Below are positions 23,068 through 30,491 of a DNA stretch of 33,269 bases, one piece after another. The DNA comes from Planctomycetota bacterium (GTDB lineage: Bacteria > Planctomycetota > Phycisphaerae > Phycisphaerales > Phycisphaeraceae). Positions within the stretch are counted from its first letter, which is position 1. Each line of letters starts with the position of its first letter. The notes beneath the pieces are model-generated. The model had not been told where the DNA came from. It worked only from the letters and a program-made list of their open reading frames with translations, and did not search any database. The position numbers and the translations under genes were made by a program. The stretch spans positions 1-33,269 of the forward strand of contig JAPLMQ010000215.1 in assembly GCA_026386955.1 (NCBI GenBank), in the 5' to 3' direction.

Positions 23068-25437
23068 CTAGACGTCGTCGAAGTCGAACTCGTTGAGGTC
23101 CTTGAGCTTTTCCTTCTCCACGTCGGTCAGCTCGGTCTCGATCGCCTCGCTGGCGGCGTCGGCGGAGACGCCCCAATGCTCGGCGAGGTTCTCGGCGATC
23201 TGCCGCTTCTCGCGCGGGCTGAACCCGCCGAACGCGCGGCGGAGGAAGACGAGCGACCGCCGGAAAGGCTCCTCGTCGAGGCCCGCGATGTAGTCGGCCA
23301 ACTGCTTCCAAAGCACCTGGCGGGCCAGCAGCGCGTAGCGGTTGCGCCGGGAAAGGCCCTCGAACCAGCCCGCGCCCAGGTCGGCGGGAACGCCGGGCGA
23401 GAGCCGGCGCGAGACCTCGCGTGTCAGGTCTTCGTTGGGCATCAGGCCCCGCTCCAGGAGGATCGCGCAGGCGTAGCCCGAGAGCAGCGGGTTGCGGTCG
23501 TCGGCGTCGGAGAGCCGGCGCAGCTTGTCGATCCACAGCGGCTCGTCGACGCGGTCGGCGTGCTCGAGCGCGACCTGGTTCATCTCATCGATGGCGACGA
23601 ACATCCTGGCGGCCGTCTCGTTGTCGCACCCAGCCGACGCGTGCAGCGCCAGCGCCCCGTGGACAAACAGCTCCTCCACCAGCGGGAGCAGCGGCTCGGG
23701 GTCGAACTGGCGGACGTCGCCGTAGCGGACGATCAGCCCCAGGACGTGGGCCGCGTGGGCCGTGGCCATCATGTCGGACGAGGTGGCGGCCAGCTCCTGC
23801 AGGCGCCGGCGCGCGGCCTCCATCGCCTTCATCATGCCGCACTGGCACGCGTCGTGGACGATCTCGGCCGCCTGCGCGATCGACTCGCAGGCCTCGAGGA
23901 TCGTCTTGAACTTGTAGCCCGCCGCCAGCTCCACCGTCTCGCCCAGGAGCACGGCCTCGATCAGCTGGATCTCGCTCTCGGGGCTCCACTGCACCTGCCA
24001 TTTCTCCGCCCACGTGGTGGATTGCTGCGAGGTCCGGACCGGCGCGACGAAGCCGACGCCAAGCACCCGCAGGCGATGGAAGAAGGAGGAGCGGTTCAGG
24101 TCGAGAAAGGCCGACTCGGCCGACTTCGCCTGGCGGTTCTCGCGGAGGTCGAGCGAGATCTCCTGCTTGACGGCCGTCTTGTACCTCTCGAGCTTCAGGC
24201 GCTCGAGCTCGCGCTCGAAGTCGGCCTGGATGGAGGTGTGGCTGACGCCCTTGGGGAGCTCGCCGATCGCGGTGCCGACCTCGACGCGGGCGATGGCCTC
24301 CTTGACCGCGGCGAGTTCGCCATGCCCGATGAGCGTGACCGCGGCGTCGCGCAGGTCGGCGAGCGTGGGCGCCTGCCCGTCCTTGAGGGCCGAGAGCGTG
24401 TTGGCGAGGCGCACGCCCTCGATCACCTCCGACGTCGAGCGGTGCGTCCCGCCCTCGCGCATGTGCCGGGCGACCAGCGAGAGGTATCGCGACGCAAGGC
24501 CCGCCAGGTCGTCCTGCTCGAGCGCCTCCCAGAGCAGCTCGAAGTAGGCCGGCGCCTGGTTGCCCGCGCCGTAGCCCGACTGCGACGAGAGCTTGAAATA
24601 CGAGTACGGCATCAAGGTGAGCTTGCTGGCCCGCCGCCGGAGCGAGGCGAACTCGGCGTCGTTCATCGCCGGGAAGTCGCCCGTGAGCACCGGAGCGTGA
24701 TAGGCCCCGACGACGGCGACGATCCTCTCCGGCGCGTGCCCGTCGGCGATCGCGGCCTCGATCTTCCGCCGCATGAAGGCCTCGCGCACCAGGTTCTCCG
24801 CGCGCCACCGCGGGGCCTCCTCCTCCAGCTCGCGCAGCGACTGCCCGAACTCGTGGGCCGCGAGGCGGTAGGCGTCGTCGCTGAGGTTGTGCTCGAAATG
24901 CCGCTCCCAATAGGTTTCGTAGTCCGGCTCCCCGGCCCGCTGCGCGCACTGCTCGTAGATGCTCGCGCGCCGTTCCGGGGGCGGGGGCGGGGGCGGCTCG
25001 CCATTCCCGGGCGGCGCGCCGGCGGGAGCGGCGTCGCCCGCGGGCGGGCCGGGCTTCTCCGCCTCCTTGCGGCGCTGCTGGCTTCGCCGCTCCTCCTCGA
25101 TGTCCTGCAGCGCGAGGAAGACGTCCGACGGGAGGTCGATGAACTCCGCGGGGACGCGGTGCTCGCTCGCCCAGCTCATCGCCTGGAACTCGGGGCTGTA
25201 CCTCGCCAGCGGGTAGATGAGCGTGCGCACCGGGAGGGAGTCGGTGTAGGCCAGGAGCGCGATGGGCGGCTTGGTCTGCTTCCGCGTGACGTGGGAGATC
25301 AGCTCGGTGGCGTCGGCGAGGCCCTCGATGAGGACCAGCTCCGGCTTCACCTGGTCGAGATGGCGGCGCAGATGCCACGCCCCTGCCGGCGACAGGTGGC
25401 GCACGCCGAACACGTTGATCCGCCAAGGCTTCGTCAT
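23068..25437 (-). CDS. DUF5682-family protein, YehM-like; fourth gene of the operon
   Basis: A 789-residue cytosolic protein of the DUF5682 family. The N-terminal hallmark is INVFGVRHLSPAGAWHLRRH, then ELVLIEGLADATEL and ALLAYTD. A Pro/Gly/Ala-rich, probably disordered linker occupies about residues 123-158. The middle repeats a GAYHAPVL motif near residue 245. The C-terminal half is long and helical and ends acidic (NEFDFDDV). The biochemical role is unknown; the first motifs recall hydrolase-like folds but I would not assign a reaction. Spacing is 34 bp from the AAA+ gene and 17 bp to the VWA gene, so it is inside the operon. Family members occur with the same neighbours (yehLMPQ type), which argues for one complex. 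Confidence 0.88.
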   Translation of the reverse strand: MTKPWRINVFGVRHLSPAGAWHLRRHLDQVKPELVLIEGLADATELISHVTRKQTKPPIALLAYTDSLPVRTLIYPLARYSPEFQAMSWASEHRVPAEFIDLPSDVFLALQDIEEERRSQQRRKEAEKPGPPAGDAAPAGAPPGNGEPPPPPPPERRASIYEQCAQRAGEPDYETYWERHFEHNLSDDAYRLAAHEFGQSLRELEEEAPRWRAENLVREAFMRRKIEAAIADGHAPERIVAVVGAYHAPVLTGDFPAMNDAEFASLRRRASKLTLMPYSYFKLSSQSGYGAGNQAPAYFELLWEALEQDDLAGLASRYLSLVARHMREGGTHRSTSEVIEGVRLANTLSALKDGQAPTLADLRDAAVTLIGHGELAAVKEAIARVEVGTAIGELPKGVSHTSIQADFERELERLKLERYKTAVKQEISLDLRENRQAKSAESAFLDLNRSSFFHRLRVLGVGFVAPVRTSQQSTTWAEKWQVQWSPESEIQLIEAVLLGETVELAAGYKFKTILEACESIAQAAEIVHDACQCGMMKAMEAARRRLQELAATSSDMMATAHAAHVLGLIVRYGDVRQFDPEPLLPLVEELFVHGALALHASAGCDNETAARMFVAIDEMNQVALEHADRVDEPLWIDKLRRLSDADDRNPLLSGYACAILLERGLMPNEDLTREVSRRLSPGVPADLGAGWFEGLSRRNRYALLARQVLWKQLADYIAGLDEEPFRRSLVFLRRAFGGFSPREKRQIAENLAEHWGVSADAASEAIETELTDVEKEKLKDLNEFDFDDV

Positions 25438-25471
25438 GGGGAAACCGCCTGCGCGGCCGCGGGCCGGGGCG

Positions 25472-26602
25472 TCACTCGTTTTGCTCGCTGCAGGCCGTGA
25501 AGAGCGGGCGCCACTCGGCGCCGCGCTTCTTGAGCACGTTCGCCAGGTATTCCTGCCAGACCACGCGGTCCTTCTCCTCGTCCTTGACCACCGACCCCTG
25601 CAGCGCCGAGGCCAAGTCGTGCGGGCTCACCTCGCCAGTCCCGAAATTGCCCGCCAGCGCCATGCTGTTGGCGAGCACGGAGATCGCCTCCGCGGTCGAG
25701 AGCACCCCGCTGGGGGTCTTGAGCTTCGACTTCCCGTCGAGCGTCTGCCCGGTGCGCAGCTCGCGGAAGATCGTGACGACCTTCTCGATCGCGTCCGCCG
25801 CGGGGACCTTCGCCTTGAGCTCCAAATGGTTCGCCAGCTCGCGCACGCGCTTGCTGACGATCTCGATCTCGCTCTCGACCGTCTTGGGCGTCGGCAGCAC
25901 GATGATGTTGAACCGCCGCTTGAGCGCGGCCGACATGTCGTTCACGCCCTTGTCGCGCGTGTTGGCGGTGGCGATGATCGAGAAGCCCTTGCGGGCCGGC
26001 ATCTCCGACTTCAGCTCCGGGATCGCGATCGTCTTCTCCGAGAGGATCGAGATCATCGCGTCCTGCACCTCCGACGCGCAGCGCGTGATCTCCTCAAACC
26101 GCGCGAGCGAGCCCGACTCCATCGCCCGGAAGATCGCGCTGGGGATCAGCGCCTCGGGGCTGGGCCCGCGGGCGATCAGCATCGCGTAGTTCCAGCTGTA
26201 GCGGACCTGCTCCTCGGTCGTGCCCGCCGTGCCCTGGACGACCTTGGTCGAGTCGGCGTTGATCGCCGCGGCGAGGTGCTCCGACAACCACGACTTCGCG
26301 GTCCCGGGCTCGCCGATCAGCAGCAGCGCACGGTCGGTCACGAGCGTGGAGATGGCGATCTCCACCAGCCGCTGGTGGCCGATGTACTTGGGCGTGATCT
26401 TCGCCGCGCCCACCGTCCCGCCGCAGATGTAGGTGAGCACCGCCCGCGGGGACATCTTCCACCCCGGCGGCTTCTCGTATTTGTCGGCGGCGACCAGCGC
26501 CTCGAGTTCGTGCGCGAACAAGACCTCCGCCGAGGCGCGGAGGATCTCCCCCGTGCCGGCCGGCTTGCCCCCGCCCTCCTCCGCCTCATTCCTCTTCGCC
26601 AT
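25472..26602 (-). CDS. MoxR-type AAA+ ATPase, YehL-like; third gene of the operon
   Basis: A 376-residue AAA+ ATPase. Walker A is GEPGTAKS (97-104), the Walker B region is LARFEEI (E170/E171), sensor 1 is ATANTRDKG (N214) and the arginine-finger region is ALKRRFN (R229/R230). The arrangement is that of the MoxR branch, which forms hexamers and works with VWA proteins to remodel targets or insert cofactors. A short charged, Gly-rich N-terminus (1-20) precedes the conserved part. The ATG is 9 bp past the HEAT gene stop, with GAGGAG 6 bases before it. ATPase activity is a safe inference; the client is unknown. Confidence 0.93.
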   Translation of the reverse strand: MAKRNEAEEGGGKPAGTGEILRASAEVLFAHELEALVAADKYEKPPGWKMSPRAVLTYICGGTVGAAKITPKYIGHQRLVEIAISTLVTDRALLLIGEPGTAKSWLSEHLAAAINADSTKVVQGTAGTTEEQVRYSWNYAMLIARGPSPEALIPSAIFRAMESGSLARFEEITRCASEVQDAMISILSEKTIAIPELKSEMPARKGFSIIATANTRDKGVNDMSAALKRRFNIIVLPTPKTVESEIEIVSKRVRELANHLELKAKVPAADAIEKVVTIFRELRTGQTLDGKSKLKTPSGVLSTAEAISVLANSMALAGNFGTGEVSPHDLASALQGSVVKDEEKDRVVWQEYLANVLKKRGAEWRPLFTACSEQNE

Positions 26603-26611
26603 GGGAACTCC

Positions 26612-28426
26612 TCACTCAGGCTTGTCCTTGAGCGCCAAGACCGAATCCATCAACTGGTCGACCATCTTCTCCGGCAGCGTCGGCAGCAGCGCCTCGAACT
26701 CCGGCAGGGCGCTGCGCGGCAGATCCGCGATCAAGCCCCCGTACCAGTAGCCGACGTAGTAATGCCCCGTCGACTTCGCGCTCTTGCGCAGCGCGTCGAT
26801 CACGGCGGCCGCGGCGCCCGGGTGCCCGATGCGAACCATCGTCTCGAGCACCTGCAACGTCTCGTACGACTCCTTCATCTCGGCGAGTTGGCCGGACAGG
26901 AATTGGTTCGCGCCCGCGTGGCCGGGACGCGCCAGCCGGCAGACCAGCTCCAGGCTCCGCGCGTCGACCGCCGCGTCGAGCCAGCGCGGGTCGAGTTCCC
27001 GCAGCGGCGCCGCCCGTCCCGCGCTGACGTGGAGCCCCCTCTCGAGCCAGGGGTTGTAGAAGGGCCGTTCGCCATCCCACGTCAACACCGACGCCAATGC
27101 CGCGCCGCGCTCCTGCTCCGCCGACATCTTCTTGCCCCGCTTGGGCAGCCCCGCCTTGAGCAACGGGCTGAACTCCGCGAAGAACCCGTCGGGCGGCAGC
27201 GTCGCCCGCGCCGCGAACACCGCCGACGTGAACGCCCCTCCGGCCAGGCTCTTGTGCTCCGCGACCAACTGCCGCTGCATCCTCGGCGTGCCCTCCACCA
27301 TCACGTGCGCGACCACCTCGTTGAGGTCCGCTCCCGAAGGCTCCGACTTGATCGCCGAAAACGCCCGGGCCTTCTCGAAGCAGCGCAGCACAAACGCCTC
27401 CGCCTTCTCGTCCGACCGTCCGTCCAGGCACATGACGAGCTGCTGCATCCGCCCGACCTGCGGCCCCTGCAGCTTGGCCTCCTTGCAGGCCAGCAGCTCC
27501 GCGACCTGCGCCTCCGCCTGGGCCAGGACATGGTCCTGGACCTCGGGCAACGCGCACTGCTTCACGCTCGCGACGATCAACTCCAGGTCGGGGCCCGCGA
27601 TCGCCTTCTTCAGGGCCGCGACGGCGTCGGTCGCCGTGGACCGCGCCGCCGTCAACGCCCGCAGCGCCGCCGCCCGCACGTCCTTCGCCTTCGCCTTCAC
27701 TTGTTCGAGCAGGTAGGGCAAGTCGCTGTCCGACGTGCCCAAACACTCGATCGCCGCCACCTTCATCTCCTTCGAGCCGTCGTTCAACGCCGCCTGGATC
27801 AGCTCCCGCGATCCCTCGGGGTCGAGCCGGTGCAGCAGTTCCAGGCGATGCACATGCCCCCCGCGCCCCTTGATGTCGAGCTTCGCCCGCAATTCGGGGA
27901 CGATCGCCTTCCCGTAGAGCGGCAAGACCTTCTCCGCCATGAACTGGCTGATCTCGGAGTAGGAATCGTCCAGCGCGCCCATCGCCGGCTTCACCAGCCG
28001 AAGGTCCTTGAATGTCCCCCGCTCAAACGCGTCCTTCACCAGCTCCATTCGGCCCGACCCGGTCGAAGTGAGCGCCTCCAGCAGAGGCTTGAGCACACGT
28101 GCGCTGGCCTTGGAATGTTGCCCGCCCAGGTCGACGGTCTCCAACGGCCGAAGCTCGCCGGCGATCCCCGTCGCCCCCTGCGTGTAGAGGATCGCGTTCA
28201 GCAGCGTCGTCAGCTCCAGCAGCGCGTTCGCCGCCGTCTTCTCGTCGCTGTCCACCACGGCCTGCGCCGCCTGCGCGACCTTCCCGAAGACCGGCGCCTT
28301 CGCCCCCGCCTGCTCCAGCGGCGGGATCAGCTTCCTCAACCGGAAGTCGCCCGGGGCCACCGCGCTGCCGGCAATCGCCAAGCGGCGCATCTCGTCGTAC
28401 ACCTGCACCAACACCGGAATGCTCAT
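26612..28426 (-). CDS. HEAT-repeat-like helical protein; second gene of the operon
   Basis: A 604-residue soluble protein, all-helical and repeat-rich. Repeat units of HEAT character can be seen in the middle (HRLELLHRLDPEGSRELI, KEMKVAAIECLGTSDSDL, DVRAAALRALTAARSTATDA) and C-terminal parts (GHPGAAAAVIDALRKSAK). No catalytic motif is visible. In related operons the equivalent position is held by HEAT-like or DUF5691 proteins, as I recall. It probably serves as a scaffold between the SWIM and AAA+/VWA components. It starts 15 bp after the SWIM gene stop with AGGTGG before the ATG, and ends 9 bp before the AAA+ gene. Confidence 0.82.
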   Translation of the reverse strand: MSIPVLVQVYDEMRRLAIAGSAVAPGDFRLRKLIPPLEQAGAKAPVFGKVAQAAQAVVDSDEKTAANALLELTTLLNAILYTQGATGIAGELRPLETVDLGGQHSKASARVLKPLLEALTSTGSGRMELVKDAFERGTFKDLRLVKPAMGALDDSYSEISQFMAEKVLPLYGKAIVPELRAKLDIKGRGGHVHRLELLHRLDPEGSRELIQAALNDGSKEMKVAAIECLGTSDSDLPYLLEQVKAKAKDVRAAALRALTAARSTATDAVAALKKAIAGPDLELIVASVKQCALPEVQDHVLAQAEAQVAELLACKEAKLQGPQVGRMQQLVMCLDGRSDEKAEAFVLRCFEKARAFSAIKSEPSGADLNEVVAHVMVEGTPRMQRQLVAEHKSLAGGAFTSAVFAARATLPPDGFFAEFSPLLKAGLPKRGKKMSAEQERGAALASVLTWDGERPFYNPWLERGLHVSAGRAAPLRELDPRWLDAAVDARSLELVCRLARPGHAGANQFLSGQLAEMKESYETLQVLETMVRIGHPGAAAAVIDALRKSAKSTGHYYVGYWYGGLIADLPRSALPEFEALLPTLPEKMVDQLMDSVLALKDKPE

Positions 28427-28441
28427 GGGCCACCTGTGGAG

Positions 28442-29917
28442 TTAAAGCGTCAGCCGGACCACGCCCGCACCGCTGATGATGCTCAGCGGCTTGACCTCGA
28501 GCTGCCGCCGGTCCAGGTCGTGCCGGAAGCGCACGACAAGCGTCTGGTCCTCGTGCAGCGAAGGCGACACGAGCTGCAGGAGGTGGCAGCTCGCCGGCTC
28601 CTCGGTCATGCCGGCGTCGGTCATGGTCAGCCGCTCGCCGCGCTCGTCCTCGACCGTCGGCACGCCGCCCACCTGCCCGATCCGCCGGAAGCGCAGCGCG
28701 TGGATCGGCTGCTTGTCCGCCAGCGGGCCCTTGAGGTTCGTCTTCACGTCCTTGATGACCGCTGCGAAGTCGCCGCGGGCGTGGTCGCGCACGCGCTGCA
28801 GGTCGCGGGGCTCGACCCCCCGGGGAACCATGCCTTCCCAGCGGATGCGCGGGTTGGTGTCCCCGGGATAGACGAACAGCTCCTTCACCTGCGCGATGTG
28901 GAAGACGCTGTCGTCGCTCTTGATGAACTTCACCGCGCGGTACGGGCGGAAGTTCTGCGTGACCTGGATCCGCCCGGTCGACAGGTTCATCCAGACGCCG
29001 GTGTCGACGTACTCCTTCCTCGCCACGTCGTCATGGGTGTTGAAGGCCAGTTGCAGCAGCTCGGCGTCGGCCTGCACCAGCCCGGCGGCCTTGAGCTCCG
29101 CCAGTTGCCAGGCGTGCCCAAGCCAGGCCGCGATCGAGCTCTCGACCTCCGGCTTGAGCTCGGGGTCCTCGAGCCGGCGCTGCAGATAGGCGCGCCCGCG
29201 CTTGACCAGCGCCTGCAGCCGGCTCAATTGGTCGAGCGCCTCGCTGTAGACCGCCTCGCCCACGCCCCCGGGGACGCGCCCTGGGGCGGGCGTCTTCCCG
29301 GCCGCCGCCGTCTCCTCCTCGGCGAACAGCCCGGTGTACCGGTGCAGCGCCGCCTGCGCCCCGGGCAGGTAGGCGTCGCCGAGTTGCTTGGCCTTCTCCT
29401 CGATCTCCCGCGCGCTCTTGGCGTTCATGTTGCCGATGCCGATGCGCGTCACGTCGAGCGTCAGCCGCTCGAGCAGGTCCAGCCCGTCGAGCTGGGCCTT
29501 GATCTTCTTGGCCAGCGCCGCCTGGTTCACCACCTTGGGCTTGGCGACCTCGTCCTTCTTCTTCTCCTCGCGCGAGGCCAGCTTCTCGCGCTTCGCCGCC
29601 AGGTCGGCCGGAACCTCCGCGGCCTTGAACGACGCCTTCTTGAGCACGTAGGCGAACATCAGCCCGATGCAGTGCTTGCACGGAAACTGCCTGCTCGGGC
29701 AGGAGCACCGATGCGTCGGCTGGTCCGCCCGCGAAAAGTCCGACGAGCACTGGTAGGGATCCTTCCCCGACCCTTGGCACTCGCCGAAGAGGATCGTCTC
29801 CGTCGCGTCGATGTGCAGGGCCCGGAACTTCCCCTTGACCACCAGCGCCCGCCCGTTCTTCATGGCCTCGGCGTTGGGCGCCGCGCCTTCCACGTACGCT
29901 TCGTCGATTGAAATCAT
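28442..29917 (-). CDS. SWIM zinc-finger protein, YehQ-like; first gene of the operon
   Basis: A 491-residue protein whose N-terminal part contains a SWIM zinc finger: C71-x-C73...C80-x-H82 (CSCPSRQFPCKHCIG), the C-x-C-xn-C-x-H pattern associated with DNA or protein binding. A Lys/Glu-rich coiled stretch (about 100-130) follows, then a helical region and a C-terminal beta-rich domain (IQVTQNFRPYRAV, LLQLVSPSLH). It opens the five-gene operon and sits about 145 bases below a good promoter. The ATG at 29917 has GAGG 4 bases upstream. Its type and order match E. coli YehQ. Likely the recognition module of the system, by inference. Confidence 0.9.
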   Translation of the reverse strand: MISIDEAYVEGAAPNAEAMKNGRALVVKGKFRALHIDATETILFGECQGSGKDPYQCSSDFSRADQPTHRCSCPSRQFPCKHCIGLMFAYVLKKASFKAAEVPADLAAKREKLASREEKKKDEVAKPKVVNQAALAKKIKAQLDGLDLLERLTLDVTRIGIGNMNAKSAREIEEKAKQLGDAYLPGAQAALHRYTGLFAEEETAAAGKTPAPGRVPGGVGEAVYSEALDQLSRLQALVKRGRAYLQRRLEDPELKPEVESSIAAWLGHAWQLAELKAAGLVQADAELLQLAFNTHDDVARKEYVDTGVWMNLSTGRIQVTQNFRPYRAVKFIKSDDSVFHIAQVKELFVYPGDTNPRIRWEGMVPRGVEPRDLQRVRDHARGDFAAVIKDVKTNLKGPLADKQPIHALRFRRIGQVGGVPTVEDERGERLTMTDAGMTEEPASCHLLQLVSPSLHEDQTLVVRFRHDLDRRQLEVKPLSIISGAGVVRLTL

Positions 29918-30023
29918 CGACCTCGTCCCCGTTGTGCTTCAAGCAAGCCCGCGCCGAACTGCCCGACCGGCCCCGAGAGATGCCGCCGCGAAATCCCGCC
30001 CGGCTTGCCAAAGCAAGGTGAAA

Positions 30024-30043
30024 CCCGAATCGAACCCCGAATC
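30024..30043. repeat. direct repeat in the operon leader
   Basis: CCCGAATC occurs twice, 12 bp apart (30024-30031, 30036-30043), in the leader between the operon promoter and the SWIM gene. Could be an operator; equally could be chance. Confidence 0.3.
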
Positions 30044-30069
30044 AAACCTCCGCGCCGCCTTCGGCCGGC

Positions 30070-30098
30070 AATCTAGCCATCCCTCGTTGCCTCGTCAA
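30070..30098 (-). promoter_or_regulatory. sigma70-type promoter of the five-gene operon
   Basis: On the minus strand TTGACG (30093-30098) and TAGATT (30070-30075) are separated by exactly 17 bp. Transcription would start near 30063 and give a leader of about 145 nt before the SWIM gene ATG. Confidence 0.6.
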
Positions 30099-30211
30099 CG
30101 AAATGGCGGGGGCTCATCGTCCTCATACATCTAGGATGGATCGGCGGCCCTATTGAAGGAGCAGGAGGCGGCCCAGGCGGGTCGTGCAACGGCGCAGCGC
30201 CAAAACGAAAA

Positions 30212-30234
30212 CCGCCCGGAGGCTTTCCGGGCGG
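30212..30234 (-). terminator. terminator of the interrupted tRNA gene
   Basis: Perfect 9-bp stem CCGCCCGGA/TCCGGGCGG with a 5-base loop, followed on the minus strand by TTTTCGTTTT. It lies 36 bases beyond the 3' end of the tRNA-Lys fragment and is in the right orientation to be that gene's original terminator. Confidence 0.75.
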
Positions 30235-30269
30235 CATCGACAAACTCGTGTGTTTCGGGCACTTCCAAG

Positions 30270-30313
30270 TGCCCCCCGATGGACTCGAACCATCAACCCG
30301 CTGATTAAGAGTC
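30270..30313 (-). tRNA. 3' half of tRNA-Lys(CTT), attachment site remnant
   Basis: On the minus strand the sequence runs from the anticodon stem-loop (GACTCTTAATCAG; loop CTCTTAA, anticodon CTT) through GCGGG and a perfect T-arm (GATGG-TTCGAGT-CCATC) to the acceptor 3' strand GGGGGGC and discriminator A; CCA is not encoded. Upstream, no anticodon-stem partner, D-arm or acceptor 5' strand (GCCCCCC) can be found. The fragment is thus the displaced 3' half left when the neighbouring integrase-bearing element inserted, and marks one attachment site (att core about 44 bp). A complete tRNA should be regenerated at the other end of the element. Confidence 0.8.
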
Positions 30314-30358
30314 TCCAAATCGGCTTAAACCCCCTGATACCCGACCATACTTTTACGC

Positions 30359-30386
30359 TTGTTTTCTCGGGAAATGTCGCTATCCT
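30359..30386 (+). promoter_or_regulatory. possible promoter of the integrase gene
   Basis: TTGTTT (30359-30364) and TATCCT (30381-30386) at 16-bp spacing on the plus strand. Start of transcription near 30393 would place the repeat cluster inside or at the beginning of the leader. Confidence 0.4.
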
Positions 30387-30395
30387 CTGGTCATC

Positions 30396-30461
30396 GGGAC
30401 AACCGCTTGATACCGCGGAATACCGCGAAAAGGTTGTCCCGGGGTTGTCCCGGGTTGTCCC
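30396..30461. repeat. repeat cluster between att site and integrase gene
   Basis: GGTTGTCCC occurs three times as direct repeats at 10-11 bp spacing (30432-30440, 30443-30451, 30453-30461) and once inverted (30396-30404). ATACCGCG also occurs twice (30410-30417, 30420-30427). Spacing of one helical turn fits protein binding, for example integrase arm sites or an autoregulatory operator. Confidence 0.6.
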
Positions 30462-30491
30462 GCCCAACCCAATGACACCGGAGCACGCGAC

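Noticed and set aside
23176..25500. A 774-codon plus-strand frame opposite the DUF5682 gene
   Set aside because: Same artefact; no domain and no ribosome site, while the opposite strand encodes a known family.
25262..29911. A 1549-codon open frame on the plus strand across the five-gene operon
   Set aside because: It is antisense to well-supported genes with recognisable domains; its Arg/Leu/His-rich sequence is the usual artefact of high GC and third-position bias.
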